64,000 nt of DNA from Botryotinia globosa (lineage: Eukaryota; Ascomycota; Leotiomycetes; Helotiales; Sclerotiniaceae), in the NCBI GenBank assembly GCA_014898425.1, contig RCSZ01000010.1, positions 1,178,001 to 1,242,000 of the forward strand. The letters run 5' to 3'. The position numbers and the translations under genes are program-made. The notes beneath the pieces are model-generated. The model ran no database searches, had not been told where the DNA came from, and saw only the letters and a list, made by a program, of their open reading frames with translations. Shown here piece by piece: positions 35,358-48,155 of this stretch. The first letter of the stretch is position 1; each line of letters opens with the position of its first letter.

Positions 35358-36236
35358 ATGGTCAGCTCAATCGAACCTTCAACTATACTATCGCCTCTTC
35401 ATAGAGTCGATGGTTCTGCTAGCTTCTCACAAAATGGTTATACTATCATTGGTGCTGTAAACGGTCCTATCGAAGTTCAGAGACGTGATGAGTTACCAGA
35501 AGAAGCGGCTATAGATGTTATAGTGAGACCAGCTGCTGGTGTTGGAGGTGCGTAACTCTGATAGAAATACTGTTTGATTAACAGACTTGGAACTGATCAT
35601 GTCTTAGGTACAAGGGAGAGACATCTTGAAGAAATCCTTCAATCTTCGTTGCGCCAAATAATACTCATCCACAATTTTCCACGAACCCTTATTCAAGTTA
35701 CATTACAAATTACAAGTACACCCGAAAATGATACTGCTTGGTCAAAACTTGTACAGGCCAGCTCGGTATGTGTGCCACACTCTTGTTCGATATTTCGATT
35801 GCTAATGACCATTCAGAACCTTCCCTTACTCCCTGCCCTCCTTCAAACGTCGGTTCTGACCTTATTATCCGCTTCTATACCGCTTTCCATGACCATGACA
35901 TCAGTATTGCTTGCTTTGAAGAATGCCGAGAAAGGCACAACTATAATAGAGAATCCTACTCCTCTGGATTGTCAAGATGCTGCTTCAGTCCATGTACTAG
36001 CCTTCACATCGCACGGGGAGCTTCTTGTTGCAGAAAGTGAGGGAAGTTTCGATTTGGATGAATGGGAAGAAGTATACGAGCATGGAAAGGGTCTATGCTG
36101 CAAAGGCCATGGATTGGCGGAGGATGATACCATGCATGAAGATGGGCTTGAGAATGAGGCACCTTCAAGCATGATGATGTTCGTCAAATCTGCAGTACAA
36201 GAAAAGGTTGCCACCGATCTCCATTGGAAAGGTTGA
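35358..36236 (+). CDS. rrp46: Exosome complex ring subunit Rrp46 (RNase PH fold)
   Basis: Predicted 255-residue protein joined from 35358-35547, 35608-35765 and 35817-36236. The first junction restores DVIVRPAAGVGGTRERHLEE, and the second joins QASS to NLPLLPALLQ; both keep frame. It follows the Rrp46 pattern: LHRVDGSASFSQNG at the start, GAVNGPIEVQRRDELPE, the TRE.HLE segment, FPRTLIQVTLQI, then SIPLSMTMTSVLLAL and NPTPLDCQDAASVHVLAF. Rrp46 is one of six RNase PH-like subunits of the RNA exosome core, a structural ring that threads RNA to the catalytic subunits in 3'-to-5' decay and processing. The length is slightly above yeast Rrp46 (223 residues), owing to an acidic C-terminal insertion. 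Confidence 0.9.
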
Positions 36237-38597
36237 AAATGTTCTATCAATGTTACCGCTGTCATCCAAACGTCAGGGCCGTAATATGGTTTCATCTTGG
36301 ATACGGGAATGGGGAAAGCCCACACGTGAAAAATGCATATGAGGGCTGGTGCCGCATATCGAAACGAATTATGAACGCGATCTAAGTTGGGGCCAAGGTC
36401 GTTTTCTTGAGTACCAATTACGGGAGAGATGTGAATAGCAATGTTATCCGAGGCATTAAAGGATGTGTGTATCGGGTATCTGATACAACATGTCAAGGTC
36501 CCACGTTTCATCCTCCGTCGACCATTCCCGATAAAGGTAGCAAATTCAAAACGTTCACTGGAGATGAGTATTCTAAGTCGAGTCAGACAAGGAAACCCAG
36601 GAAGTACTCAATTGCGATTGCAGATTTGCGCAGAGAGTTTTGTACTTTTTGAGAGAACCTCCCGAGCCACAAGTTGATCAGATGAAATCTATAATATATT
36701 AATACAATACTCGCCAGAAAAATCAATACGCGATGAAATGAGTCTTTCAATATTATCATGCTCACCAGCAGTTGAGAGTATTTCGTGATATCAAACACCA
36801 TGCTTGTATCTTCGCAGCTTTTATGTTACTAGTACATACTGCGAGTTACCTATGCTTAATGCTGACCTTGGACCCCGACTGAAAACGCTAGCTTGGATCC
36901 TTTCGAGATTCAAAACTCGCCTCCATATTTGACGATCATAGTGGAGAATGAAGTGGCAGCTGTAACCGGATTGGAAAGTGCAGCGTCCCATTGTGAAGGC
37001 AAAACAACATAGATATCAAGGAAAGGAATCTGGAGAGGTATCGTAACTAGGCTAACTCACTTCATATAGAAAGGGAAGTCTTGTCAGTGGGAGTGCCCTT
37101 TCTCTTCTCTCTCTAGTCTTCATCATCAGACCATTCTGTCGTTTTTAGTACTCGATTCCTTCAGCAAAGCTCCGGTAGCTTGTGCGTTTTGTTTGCCTCT
37201 TTTTTCTTTTCAGTTGTGGGTTTTTGAACCGTTGTCTTTTAGCACATTTCTACTTTAATATTGGCTTGGTATTACTTGTTTTATTCGGCATCAATTCACT
37301 TCTCTTCTATTTCTCCAACCGATCGGCCCTCCAAATTTAGACGACGGTCTTCTTTCCCACGGGCAGATATCTTAATCTTCATTTGTTGTTATTTCTTTGA
37401 CTATTTTGGTCTCGTTCTTGTGCACGCCAAATCACCACCACCTTGTAGAAAAGTATCACCAGACACGAAACTCTACACTTTCGACGCTTTCACAAAAGAG
37501 GGTCACAACAAGCTGTCGAGACGCAAGATATATCACATAAGAAGCTTATAGAAAGGCTTACATATTAGTTTCGCTTACTACAATCAGGTGAGTCTATGAC
37601 TTCATTTGTGGAGTTAAGACGGGATGGGCTCGATGGGGTCATTCATACATACATTATCTGGGAGGATATCCATATTTATACCTCTTCTATGTGTGGGGTA
37701 GAAGCACATTGAAGATTGATTGATAATGAAGAACACCCGGGATTGGTGGAAGGATTAATTGAGAGCCAGCATCGGGACCAGCATCGGGACCAGCATCGGG
37801 GACCAATATGAATTTGGAAATTGAAGAAGACTGACTGACTTGAGATCATATTTAGTAGTCGACAGCAAGATAAGCCCGCCAACCTGCCAACTACCAATCG
37901 AAGGAATCAAGTCCAAGATCCGAAATCACACCTGGCGATATAATTCATATAATACATAGCCATCTTTCAAAGCACCTAATGAATGGTACACGATACATCC
38001 ACTTCTTACCTCCGTTGTGTCCGAGATCAAATCCTTACGGACAAACCGATACGGACTGTTGGCCTCTTTGATCAAGACTGTCTTCTTGTCTGTGCAAAAC
38101 AAAGTCGAATCCACAACCAACAAGCCTCCGCAAACTGCAAACGAACAATTCCCTTCATCTGTAATTTCATCCTCTCTTCTTATTCTTCTTTTTCTTCTCC
38201 TCGACTCCTGTCTACACTATACTTTATTTCCTCTTGTCAGACCAGACATTCAAGGAGTTGTATCAGAAAGAAGGTTACCTTTTGATTCTTTTGAGCCATC
38301 TCCTTCGACTCCATCTTCTCCATCTTCTCCTTCTAGATAGATACCTACAGTCGGTCGATCGATCTGATTGCGACCTAGATTGCATTATCTACATACATCC
38401 TACCATCTCCAGGGCTGTTCTGTACTCCGTACTATCGATTTACCCAGCATTTATTATCCTGGACACCCTCGACTCCCCAATCGATAATAATAGTCTTGTT
38501 TGATAATCCTTGCATCAACCAATCATACCCCCGGATTCTTCGGCATTTATGACACATTTTACCGACTTCCGAACTCCGACTCAAAAGATTACTCAAA
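36237..38597. other. Intergenic and probable long 5' leader of the NAD kinase gene
   Basis: No supportable gene in 2.4 kb. CAATCAG followed by GTGAGT at about 37587 looks like a donor and could mark a leader intron of the downstream gene. The 400 bases before 38598 are C/T-rich. A 12-base unit (CCAGCATCGGGA) is repeated three times at 37766-37801. Confidence 0.45.
37766..37801. repeat. 12-base tandem repeat, three copies
   Basis: The unit CCAGCATCGGGA occurs three times in a row, with one extra G near the end of the last copy. It is non-coding and lies about 0.8 kb upstream of the NAD kinase start. Confidence 0.85.
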
Positions 38598-40481
38598 ATG
38601 CATTTGGCGTCATCATCCACAATGTCCACATCCGACATTCGCTCTCCAACCTCGATTCATCCTGCTCTTACAAAGCCCAATGATCCCCCACAACCTTCTC
38701 AGTCCGCATTTGATGAAGCTGTTACGCCTTCAGCTACGGCTCAATCCTTTTTGGGTTTCAATGCCTTGAACTCGAAACTTAATCTTGGAGAAAATCTCCG
38801 ACGCGAACAGGGCGCACAGTTCGGTTCTCTGAATGCCATCGAAACCAACTTCCCAGATAATGATCTTTCCCAGTCATCGACTGACCCATCCACAACTTTT
38901 TCCGCTGCAACAACTGTAGGAAGCGATTCGGCTTCTGTTCCGTCATCACCGGTATTTCCTACGCGGGCTTCCCGAACTTTCCATAATCATTGCAAGAACG
39001 CTCTATCTGTCGACGCTGTACCCCGCCAGACTATTATGAAAGCATTGGCATCGTCGAAACAACATAATCCACAAAACCTTTCTTTAGCAAACATGAAATC
39101 ACCATCTACCGAGAGACCGGGGACCGCCTCATCACAGACGCTCAATGCAGCAATATCAGATTTGGCACAGCGAAACACTCCAGTTACAGCTCGATTTCCC
39201 TCACTACAATCACCATGCTTTTACCATGAACGATTCGATGACGCTGTCAATATCGATAAGGTGCTTGAAGAGATCAACGGAGACGAATCAATGTCACATT
39301 CTCGACTCATGGCAACGGCTATTGGTGTGCGAGAAGTTTCTAAGCAATTGCAAAGACGCCCTATCAAGAGAGCCGTCCGCAATGTCATGATTGTTACAAA
39401 GGCTAGAGATAATCAATTGGTTAATTTGACCAAGGATTTAGCACTTTGGCTCATGAGTACTCCACGATATGGCTCAGACCTAGGTGTTAATGTTTACGTT
39501 GATGCGAAGTTGCGCAACTCGAAGCGATTTGGAGCAGCAGCTTTGATTGAATCACAACCTCGATTCCAACATCTTTTGAAATATTGGTCACCAGATCTTT
39601 GCTGGAGTCAACCGGAGAAATTTGACCTCGTTCTCACTTTGGGTGGGGACGGTACTGTCTTATTTACTTCGTGGCTCTTCCAACGTGTTGTTCCACCCAT
39701 TTTATCCTTCAGTCTCGGTAGTCTTGGCTTTTTGACTGGATTCGAATATGATCGCTTCAAGGAGCACTTGAACAAAGTCATGGGAGAGGAAGGTATGCGA
39801 GTTAACCTTCGTATGCGCTTCACATGTACGATATACCGGGATGGAAAGGAACCGGGTCACGAGGCGGTAGAAGGCGAACAATTTGAGGTTCTCAACGAAC
39901 TCGTTATTGACCGAGGACCATCTTCTTACATCTCTAACCTCGAGTTATATGGTGACAATGAGCTTTTGACTGTTGTCCAAGCCGATGGATGTATTTTCTC
40001 GACTCCTACTGGTTCAACTGCATACTCATTATCTGCTGGTGGCTCACTTGTCCACCCAGACATTCCTGCCATCCTCCTCACACCAATTTGCCCTCATACC
40101 CTTTCCTTCCGGCCAATGATTCTCTCAGATACACTTTTACTCCGAGTATCCATTCCACGCAATTCTAGAGCCACCGCTTATTGTTCATTCGACGGAAAGG
40201 GACGTGTTGAGTTGAAACAAGGTGATCATGTCACTATTGCCGCTTCTCAATACCCATTCCCCACCGTGGTTAGCTCTCCATCAGAGTGGTTTGACAGTGT
40301 GTCCAGAACTCTGAGATGGAATACTCGTGGTGCTATGCAAAAGGCGTGGGATGGTACCGAGGAAAACAAAGAAGACGAAGCTGAGTGGGATATTGATACT
40401 GATTCGGCCTGCTATGGTAGCGAAGACAGTAGTCTCAGCGCAAGTCCTCTGAGACGACAAATGAGCATGCTTGGCATGTAA
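38598..40481 (+). CDS. NAD kinase (ATP-NAD kinase, Utr1/Pos5 family)
   Basis: Single-exon protein of 627 residues that makes NADP from NAD and ATP. The catalytic domain lies at about residues 255-590. It has the GGDG motif at 349-352 (LTLGGDGTVLFTSWLF), SLGSLGFLTGFEYD, the NE/D-type segment VLNELVIDRGPSSYISNLEL, the conserved TPTGSTAYSLSAGGSLVHPD at 469-488, and SFRPMILSD. The first 250 residues are Ser/Thr/Pro-rich, with no clear mitochondrial presequence, which favours the cytosolic Utr1-like form. The C-terminal 40 residues are acidic and then Ser-rich. The start codon has AAA before it, and no other in-frame ATG precedes it closely. Confidence 0.95.
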   Translation: MHLASSSTMSTSDIRSPTSIHPALTKPNDPPQPSQSAFDEAVTPSATAQSFLGFNALNSKLNLGENLRREQGAQFGSLNAIETNFPDNDLSQSSTDPSTTFSAATTVGSDSASVPSSPVFPTRASRTFHNHCKNALSVDAVPRQTIMKALASSKQHNPQNLSLANMKSPSTERPGTASSQTLNAAISDLAQRNTPVTARFPSLQSPCFYHERFDDAVNIDKVLEEINGDESMSHSRLMATAIGVREVSKQLQRRPIKRAVRNVMIVTKARDNQLVNLTKDLALWLMSTPRYGSDLGVNVYVDAKLRNSKRFGAAALIESQPRFQHLLKYWSPDLCWSQPEKFDLVLTLGGDGTVLFTSWLFQRVVPPILSFSLGSLGFLTGFEYDRFKEHLNKVMGEEGMRVNLRMRFTCTIYRDGKEPGHEAVEGEQFEVLNELVIDRGPSSYISNLELYGDNELLTVVQADGCIFSTPTGSTAYSLSAGGSLVHPDIPAILLTPICPHTLSFRPMILSDTLLLRVSIPRNSRATAYCSFDGKGRVELKQGDHVTIAASQYPFPTVVSSPSEWFDSVSRTLRWNTRGAMQKAWDGTEENKEDEAEWDIDTDSACYGSEDSSLSASPLRRQMSMLGM

Positions 40482-43263
40482 ATGTTTTTAATTGTCTTGC
40501 AATTGCCTCTGGTACCACGCGAATTCGTTATACAATTCCCTGTCTTTACAAGACATGCATTACTACTTATTGTATTATTTAATACCTTCTTTCTCACATA
40601 CAACCCGAGATCAACAAGATATGATGCGGAATTTTTCATTTAGAACTTGAAGGCGTTGGGTTTTGCATATTAGGCGAATGGGTGTTGGAGATTTAGAGAT
40701 CAATCAAAGAATATACATTTTAGGGATTATTTAAAGTAGCTACGACATAGATACGAATACCATGACTTTTGCTGGCCAGTTTGTCAGCTGATAAATTGTA
40801 TACTTCTTTTGATTTTGATGAGTTTTTTATGATTTGATACGAGTAGGTTAATAATGTATGATGTGTGGCTGATTCACATTTTGTGATTCATAATGCTTTG
40901 GTGAGTTACCAAGTTATTAGAGGGGAACGATTGATGCGGTGTGATTTCACTTGATTCGATTTGACTAAAGAGCATTGGTGTGTGTAAGAAAGATCGAGTT
41001 CTACTTAATCTTTCATCATCATATGAGAATTGTATTGATTTGAAGCATCTGGTCGTGGAGCTGAATCTTCAATGATCTATTTTCAGTGATTCTTGGCTTA
41101 TTTGTTGTTTTGGGGGAAGGGGAGGGGGAGGGGGAGGGGGGTTGTGTATTTTTCATACTCTGTAAAGTTTATACGAAGGAGGTTTTGTGTGTGAAGTCTT
41201 GGTTTGAATGATTATGAAGGGGTTTGGGATTAGATGAGATGAGATGAGATGAGGTATAGTATAATACTTGTGTTAAGATTCTCATTATATTCGAATGCCT
41301 GGAATATCTCTCTGTTCTCCGCTTTCGATGCTCTTGATGATCTGCTTAACTTTGTATTGTTTTGTTACTGTGTAGATGTGTAGATGTGTAGATGTTTTGG
41401 AAATATTCCGGTTCTTTGTATTTTTGAGTATTTGATAGAGAGGGAGAGAAAGAGAGAGAAAGATATTTAAATAATTGAGCTAAATATTATATATATTATT
41501 TAGAGGAAAGAAAAGAGAAGAGAAGCCAAGCGAAAAGAAGATTTATAGATTTTAAATCGTCATTAGGAATAGAGAATTCTTATTCTCCTATTCATCTAGA
41601 TATATATCTATTTATATGTTTATCAATTTATTTCATAGATTTATATTCTTTCAAATAGTAATAATTATAATATTTATCATTTATAGATATGTGAGTTAGT
41701 GAGAAGATGAAGATAGTGTAGTGTTTATTATAAGCGAATAAATGTTGAGATTGATAGGGGCGGAAAGAAGGGAAGAAGATATCTAGTAGGGAAGGAAACG
41801 AAGAGAAGGATGTTTAGAAGTTTTGCTTTATTCAAATTGGAGGGATTAGATTCGGTTAGATCTGGAATGGAGAGAAGAATGAAAAAGAGAAAAGAGAAAG
41901 AGAGGTGATAGAGGAAACTCTTGGTATGATAATAATAATAACTCTTCTCCCACATATAATCGGATTATAATCCAAGCCATTCTATCCCATCTCATCCCAT
42001 CCTATCCCATCCTATCCTACTCAACTCAGCCGAATTCTGAAAACATTACTTGCCCATCTACACATATACACAAAACATCACCTCTCTCTCTTTCTCTCTA
42101 ATCTCATTCAACCCAATCAACCCAATCCCATTAAATACAATCCCATTATACACAATCCTATCCCTTATCCCTCTCGCCCAGCAACTCCTTTCCCCCCGAA
42201 TAGAGAATCATCGATCCCACACAGCAAAACCATAAAACCTGCAAGTATCTACCTACCTATCTATCTACCTACCTCCAGCTTATACACCTATACCCACACC
42301 ATCTCCTCTATCTCCACCATCTCCCACAACCCCAAGCCTAATCTTTAGATACCAAACCATTCAAAATTATCTAAAACAATCATCCACAACCTCCTCTCCC
42401 TCTCCCTCTCCCTCTCCCTCTCCCTCTCCCTCTCCCTCTCCCTCTCCCTCTCCCTCTCCCTCTCCCTCTCCCTCTCCTAACAAACAAACAAACAAACAAA
42501 CAAACAAACAAACAACTAAATACACAACACCCATTAACGCACAAATTTAAAAAATATATACATATAAGAATTATATACATCTTCCCATATACATCTTCCC
42601 ATATAAGAATATTTCATAAATATATTCTAGATATACAAGCTGCTCAATGAAAGTTCCCTCTACCAATACTCATATCGATATCAATATCAATTCTCATACC
42701 ACTACTACTATTATCAATACCAATTATAACTATAAAAAAAAGAACTAAAAAAGAACTAAAAAAGAACCAGAAAAAAAAAGAAACACGACTAGCCTCTCTT
42801 AACTTATTCATTCATTCATTCATTCACATGTTCATTGATTCACATACCTATCCAGAACTCATCTTACCTCATCTCACTTATTACATCCATACATATACAA
42901 TGACGAAAACACAAAAGATTCCTACTCCCTGCTCTATCAGACAGACAGACAGACAATTCCACAAAAATAATACAATTGAAATTCTCAATCACTCGCGTCG
43001 AAAAACAAAAGGCAGCAAACGCCCGATCCTATTTATTTTTCCAGTACCCTACGCTTTGATACAGAATGTAGGTATGATATGGTTATGAGACCAATCAACC
43101 ATCCATTTCCCTCCCTCCTCATGACTATGCTGTTCCTGATAGAGTTTCTATCTCATCTGCAACTTGCTGTCCATCCATCCAAAATACTATGTCATCTTTT
43201 CCTCGTTTCAAATATCTAGTGAGAAGGTATATGAGTGGGAAATTGTGATGTGCCGGACATCTC
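40482..43263. other. Intergenic region rich in simple repeats
   Basis: The NAD kinase and Anp1 genes converge here. The sequence is AT-rich with purine and pyrimidine runs: GGGGGA repeats at about 41115-41140, an AT-rich block at 41460-41700, and CCCTCT and CAAA repeats at 42391-42514. Open frames in the repeats are compositional artefacts. No gene or RNA can be supported. Confidence 0.6.
42391..42514. repeat. CCCTCT hexamer array followed by a CAAA array
   Basis: About 14 copies of CCCTCT run from 42391 to 42478, followed directly by eight or nine copies of CAAA to 42514. The strand asymmetry (pyrimidine, then A-rich) is nearly complete over 120 bases. Confidence 0.95.
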
Positions 43264-44473
43264 TCACTCGTTGTAATGGTAGACCTATAATTTGCATTTG
43301 TTAGTAAGAGAAGATTATGATACGAGAACAAGAAGATGAGAAACAAAGAAAAAGAGTAATATAACATACCTTATAATTAGGCAAACCAAAAGCCTCCCAA
43401 CCCAATCTCTTTGCCATCTTTGCAAATCCCTCTGTTTCAATCAAATGATAGAACGCAAACGGAGGGAACATAGCCCCATCACGATGAACCTCTGCCTTGA
43501 CCATCAATGCCGTTCCTCCTACCCCATCGAGCGGAATCACTTCCTTGGAATCGCCAGTGTCACTGGCAAGATATGCCATCAAGGTTCGATATGTCGCCAT
43601 ATCCGCATAACCTTCCAATAAAATATCATCCGGGCCCATTGATTCCGCAAGCTTTCGTGCCACATCGCTATCCTGCCAGCTGTTGAAATCGTAGGCGCGT
43701 TCCGACATGCGTTTATCTTTCGTATCGTAGTATCTTTGGAAACAGTTTGGCACAATGATAGCTTTATCGTACGAAGCCAGATCTTGAATCAAGGTGGGAG
43801 GAGTCTCGATAATATCCGAATCTAACCATAGCACCCAGGATACAGAGGGTCCCAGAGTCGTGAAGAGGAGAGAATTTCTAGCTCTGGACATTGCGGCTCT
43901 TCGTGCCTTTTGATTCTCCATCTTGTGTCTCTCGGTCTCGGATTGGGATGTGATGGGAGGATCGAAATCTTGTCGTTCGATAATGATGCTTGCGAAACGA
44001 TTCTTTTCCGGTCCCGACTTCTGAGTCTTGGTAACCTGTTCCTGCAATGCTGCTGTAGCGGCATTTCCTTCCTTGTTGCGTGGGATGATAAACGCGAGAG
44101 TGATGAGTTCATGCGGATACGAGAGCTTCAATAAGTTATCCCAATACTCCTGATAGAATCTTGCCAAAGGTGTCAAGATGAGAATCATCTCTCGGTTCGC
44201 CAAAGGATCAGCGGTACTGGTAACATTATTCATGTGGTAATGAACCACGGGTGGTGGTATGCGTTTCCCGCTCTTTGTAGCTTCATTCTGTTTGCGAAAG
44301 GGAGAGGTAGGTGGTGAGAGGGGATTGGATGCGGCGCTGGCTCTTCTTAATTGCGAAGCTGCTGCGTCGGCGTTGGATGGGGAAAAGAGAAATATGAATA
44401 TTATGATACATAAGGCCACACCCACAATCAGAGTGAGTGGGTTTGTACGCCGTAAAGAGCGGACTGGGCCCAT
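43264..44473 (-). CDS. anp1: Anp1, mannan polymerase II subunit (GT62 mannosyltransferase)
   Basis: Predicted 374-residue type II Golgi membrane protein joined from 43370-44473 and a 21-base last exon, 43264-43284, encoding VYHYNE and the stop. Residues 14-31 form the single membrane anchor after a short basic N terminus. The lumenal catalytic domain has the DxD metal site at 218-220 inside SWVLWLDSDIIETPPTLIQD, then NCFQRYY, YDFNSWQDSD, EGYADMATYR, LDGVGGTALMVKAEVHRDGA, and FYHLIETEGFAKMAKRLGW. These match Anp1 rather than Mnn9 or Van1. In yeast, Anp1 works with Mnn9 in alpha-1,6-mannan elongation on N-glycans. The tiny last exon is well supported because it restores the family ending GLPNYxVYH. 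Confidence 0.93.
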
Positions 44474-47440
44474 GGCGCCGTTGTACTGTTCGAAAGGTTG
44501 TCCTCAATCGATGATAGTCTTGTGAAGATCCTACGAGCGCATTTGTCGAATCTGGAGCTATGGGGTGTCTGTCAAAAAGAGGTTTGATGTCGTAGCTGGT
44601 TGTGTCTGTATTTCGGCTCGTGTCGCAGATTGGATAGATACAGAATTTAACTAAGCCAACAATCTCTCTTTGACCCCAAAGGATTGAGGAGATTAATGGA
44701 TTCGATTGTCAATGGGAGTCGGTACCTTTTTTTTCCTTCTTTTTCTACAAGACTTCTAGAATATCACTGGGTATGAAGATAGAAAAAATGAGTGTAAAGT
44801 TAAGTTTAAGTGAATTAAGTCGATCTTTCATTAAAAGTGTTGATGGCAGCTCCAGCCTCCAGGGCTCTCTCTCTCTCACATTTCCCTCTTGATGAATTGT
44901 GATGATTTGATTGGTTGGGATTGAATTTTAGAGGATCACATAATGATCTGGACACGATATGTTTGATATGGATAGCTCCCTAGGTGAGGAGGTGTAGTAG
45001 GGAGTAGGTGATTGATTGATATGAGAATTTAAAGTTATTCAAGGTGCATTTGGGGGATTCTGGGTAGGGAGAGAGGTGTCTAGTAAGTAACATTCTAATA
45101 TCTATGTATCTATCTATCTCTCTATTCTGATCACCGTCATCATTCGAGAAGCAAGCACAGTCAGTACGTACGAGTAGAGGAGAAAGTTGGAATTGACGCT
45201 GGTGTTGGTGTTGGTGTTGTGATTTGGAAAAAGGTGAATAGGGGTACTCGATAATAGTCGATAATACTCGATAATACTCGATGAATGTGTGTGAATGTAG
45301 GTATATATACACCTCATGATTGAGTTTTGACTGAAGATTCAAGACATTTCTAGAACTATCACATCATCTACTCTGCATTGTATCACCGGCTCACACTGTG
45401 GCACGGAGTGTGAACACATCGACCTCTGCTTTCCAAATACCAAGGCTGTTTCATGTTCTGCTTTTACCCGTGCCTCTCTTCCATTGGTACGTGTGACCCC
45501 TTTTTACCCTTTTAATCTTCGGATACATATACCTACATACTTCGTACATGCGTGGGATTGGTTACCATCGTAGATTCAGCTACCGGGGAGAACGGATGAA
45601 TAATCTTCTTGCTGCGGAATGAGATGATTTGTTAGGGGATCATTCGGATGTGACTCTATTGATGGCGATTTGATAAATAAAATAAAACTGTTGCCGACTG
45701 TTACGCTGGTGGCAGATGTATGTTTGTATGGCATTGGTATACCTACATATATTGAAAAAGTGCTGCGATTGGATACTTTGATGGAATCTTCATGGAATTC
45801 AAAGATGGGAGACTTTTAGCATCCTGCCTCTGCCTCACTGTATGGCCGCCTATCTTGAGGCAATAGATCTGTGAAGTTGACTGGCAACGAACACTTCACC
45901 ACCTCGATTTCGACAATCCATCAGTACCACCTACCTACGATAAGTACCTAGTAATTAAAGTCCTTGACAAGGAAGGAGATTCATCTCTAGTATCCCATCT
46001 CATGTCCTATATTTGCATCATATGGACGTGGGACAATCCATAGGTAAATCCTCACTTCTCCATGCCATCTATCAAGCAAACTGGTATCATACAGAGAACT
46101 ACACATGGTACTTGTCCATGTAACCACGAGTCAGTACCAATCCGTACACCAAACCTAAAGAAATACAACTGCACGATAATACAGCGATAAACCTACCTAC
46201 CTACCTACCTACCTAGTACCTACCTCTCTCCAGCCTACCCACGACAAAAAAGGTACCAGGAATCATTCCACAGCCAACGTATAAACTTCAAATATAAGAA
46301 ATCTCAATCAAACATCCTCAGGTTCCGGATTGCGGCTTGACTACGCTTAAACGAATTGATTGTTGTGGTCTTCATTTTGGCTTGTGAGCTTATCCAACCC
46401 TAGATCATGCTGCATGATACCGCGTGGCAGCTACAACCTACAAGTTACAACATCGTCCATGAACGAATTGCTTGCAAAGATTCAAGAGGCCGCCATAACC
46501 GTTTTGGAGGGGGGGTTGGTTTTTTATGGAGGGGCTGGAAAGGTTGAAATGAAACATCATGCTAGGTGATAGAAGGGAGTTTGGAACGGGAGAAGATTCG
46601 AACCCGCATGATCTGTGACACGGGGGGGATAATTGTCGAGAACAAAGCTGAAGGGAGGGAGAGCGAGAGGGAGGAAAGGTAGGATGATGGGTATCTTATA
46701 CGAGAGAAGAAGATTGTTACTTGTATGTTGTAATGTTGAAAGATAGCAGAGGATAGAAGATAGCAGAGCAGACAGAGTAAGGAGTCAAGAGTAAAGAGTA
46801 GGTGAATACATCATAACTTGAGTTACAACCGAGGTCAACACTCTATCATATACTTTACTCATACTCATACATAGAACTATATATTAATTACAGTTCAGTC
46901 AGGTACACAGAGATCAGTCTCGCAGGCTGCATGATCGAGTGAGTCTCTGAAGAATACGAAATCATGGCAAGCCTCCCTTTCCCTGAGTAACGCCATTCCA
47001 TTTAATTATCCTCTGTACTCCGTATGTATGTACATATGTAGTATGTATGTATGTATGCATGCATGCATCCATGAAGCTGGCGGGTTGGAACTTGGAGGAT
47101 CAGATCGTTGAATGTAAGATTGCATAGTACGAAGTATGTTGATTGATGCATTTTAAAGATGGGGTGCATGGTTTGGGGGAGATGTGGAATATGGGGAGAT
47201 TCGATTGGTGCTTTTACTCTGGTAAACGCTGGGCTTTATCATGGGTTTTGTGATGGTTTCCCTCGGTTCTGGGTTGCTACTCCAATGCAGTAATTGAATG
47301 ACTATTTGGATGTGTGATGGTATGCTTTTGTGGAGTTGGTAGGTAGGTAGATATGTATGGTTGTTGCATTTATTCTCTGCCTAGTACCAAGTAATATAGT
47401 AGTTGAATCCTCATGTGGGTTGGATGTATGTTGTGACATG

Positions 47441-47640
47441 TTGTATATGTTGTATATGTTGTATATGTTGTATATGTTGTATATGTTGTATATGTTGTAT
47501 ATGTTGTATATGTTGTATATGTTGTATATATTGTGTATATTATATATGTTGTATATATTGTATATATAGATGTATATAAATAGATATATATAATATATAT
47601 AATATATATAATATATATAAATAATATATACAAATAAATA
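47441..47640. repeat. TTGTATATG array passing into a TATATA-rich block
   Basis: About ten exact copies of the 9-base unit lie at 47441-47529. They decay into TATATA/AATATA sequence to about 47640. Confidence 0.95.
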
Positions 47641-47948
47641 TAGATATAGATGTGTGTCTACCTACACAATACTAGGTATTCCTTGACAAGATCCGAGGCA
47701 GTGAAGAGAGAAAGATGGGAATTGTAGCGAGGAGTATGGAGTGGAGTAGCATCGAATAGATCTAGACACAATCCATTCCTTTCTCTTCTCGGAGTGACCG
47801 CCACAGCAACGATCTTTGTGAGAATTGTTCGTCTTCAACCAAATGCGTGTGTGCGTGCGTGTGTGCGTGCGTGTGAGTATGAGTATCTATCTATCTAACC
47901 TTATTATTGCTGTGTCGGTACTGAGTAGTGAATATGGAATCTTTTCTT

Positions 47949-47995
47949 TCTAGACTCTCGAGTCTAGAGTCTTGAGTCTTCTAGTCTAGAAGACT
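47949..47995. other. Two adjacent perfect palindromes
   Basis: TCTAGACTC at 47949-47957 is matched by its exact inverted copy at 47960-47968 with a two-base centre. AGTCTTCTAG at 47975-47984 is matched exactly at 47986-47995 around a single T. Both would form tight hairpins in RNA or cruciforms in DNA. No gene borders them closely. Confidence 0.85.
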
Positions 47996-48058
47996 TTTCT
48001 ATTTAGATTCTAAACTATAGATATAGTTATAATTATAGTCAAAGCTATTCATCGTCAA

Positions 48059-48155
48059 ACTCATACTCACACTTATATTTGTACTCACACTCATACTCAT
48101 ACTCATACTCACACTCACACTCACACTCACACTCACACTCATACTCACACTCATA
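48059..48155. repeat. ACTC[AT]C-type hexamer array
   Basis: Imperfect hexamers of the forms CTCACA and CTCATA repeat about 15 times in non-coding sequence. Confidence 0.9.

Noticed and set aside
42380..42580. Arg/Gly-repeat minus-strand frame
   Set aside because: It is the translation of the CCCTCT and CAAA arrays.
46590..46650. T-arm-like sequence GGGTTCGAATC on the minus strand, with an Asp-like GTCAC upstream
   Set aside because: The T stem does not pair, no D arm is found and there is no matching acceptor stem, so it is at most a tRNA-derived scrap.
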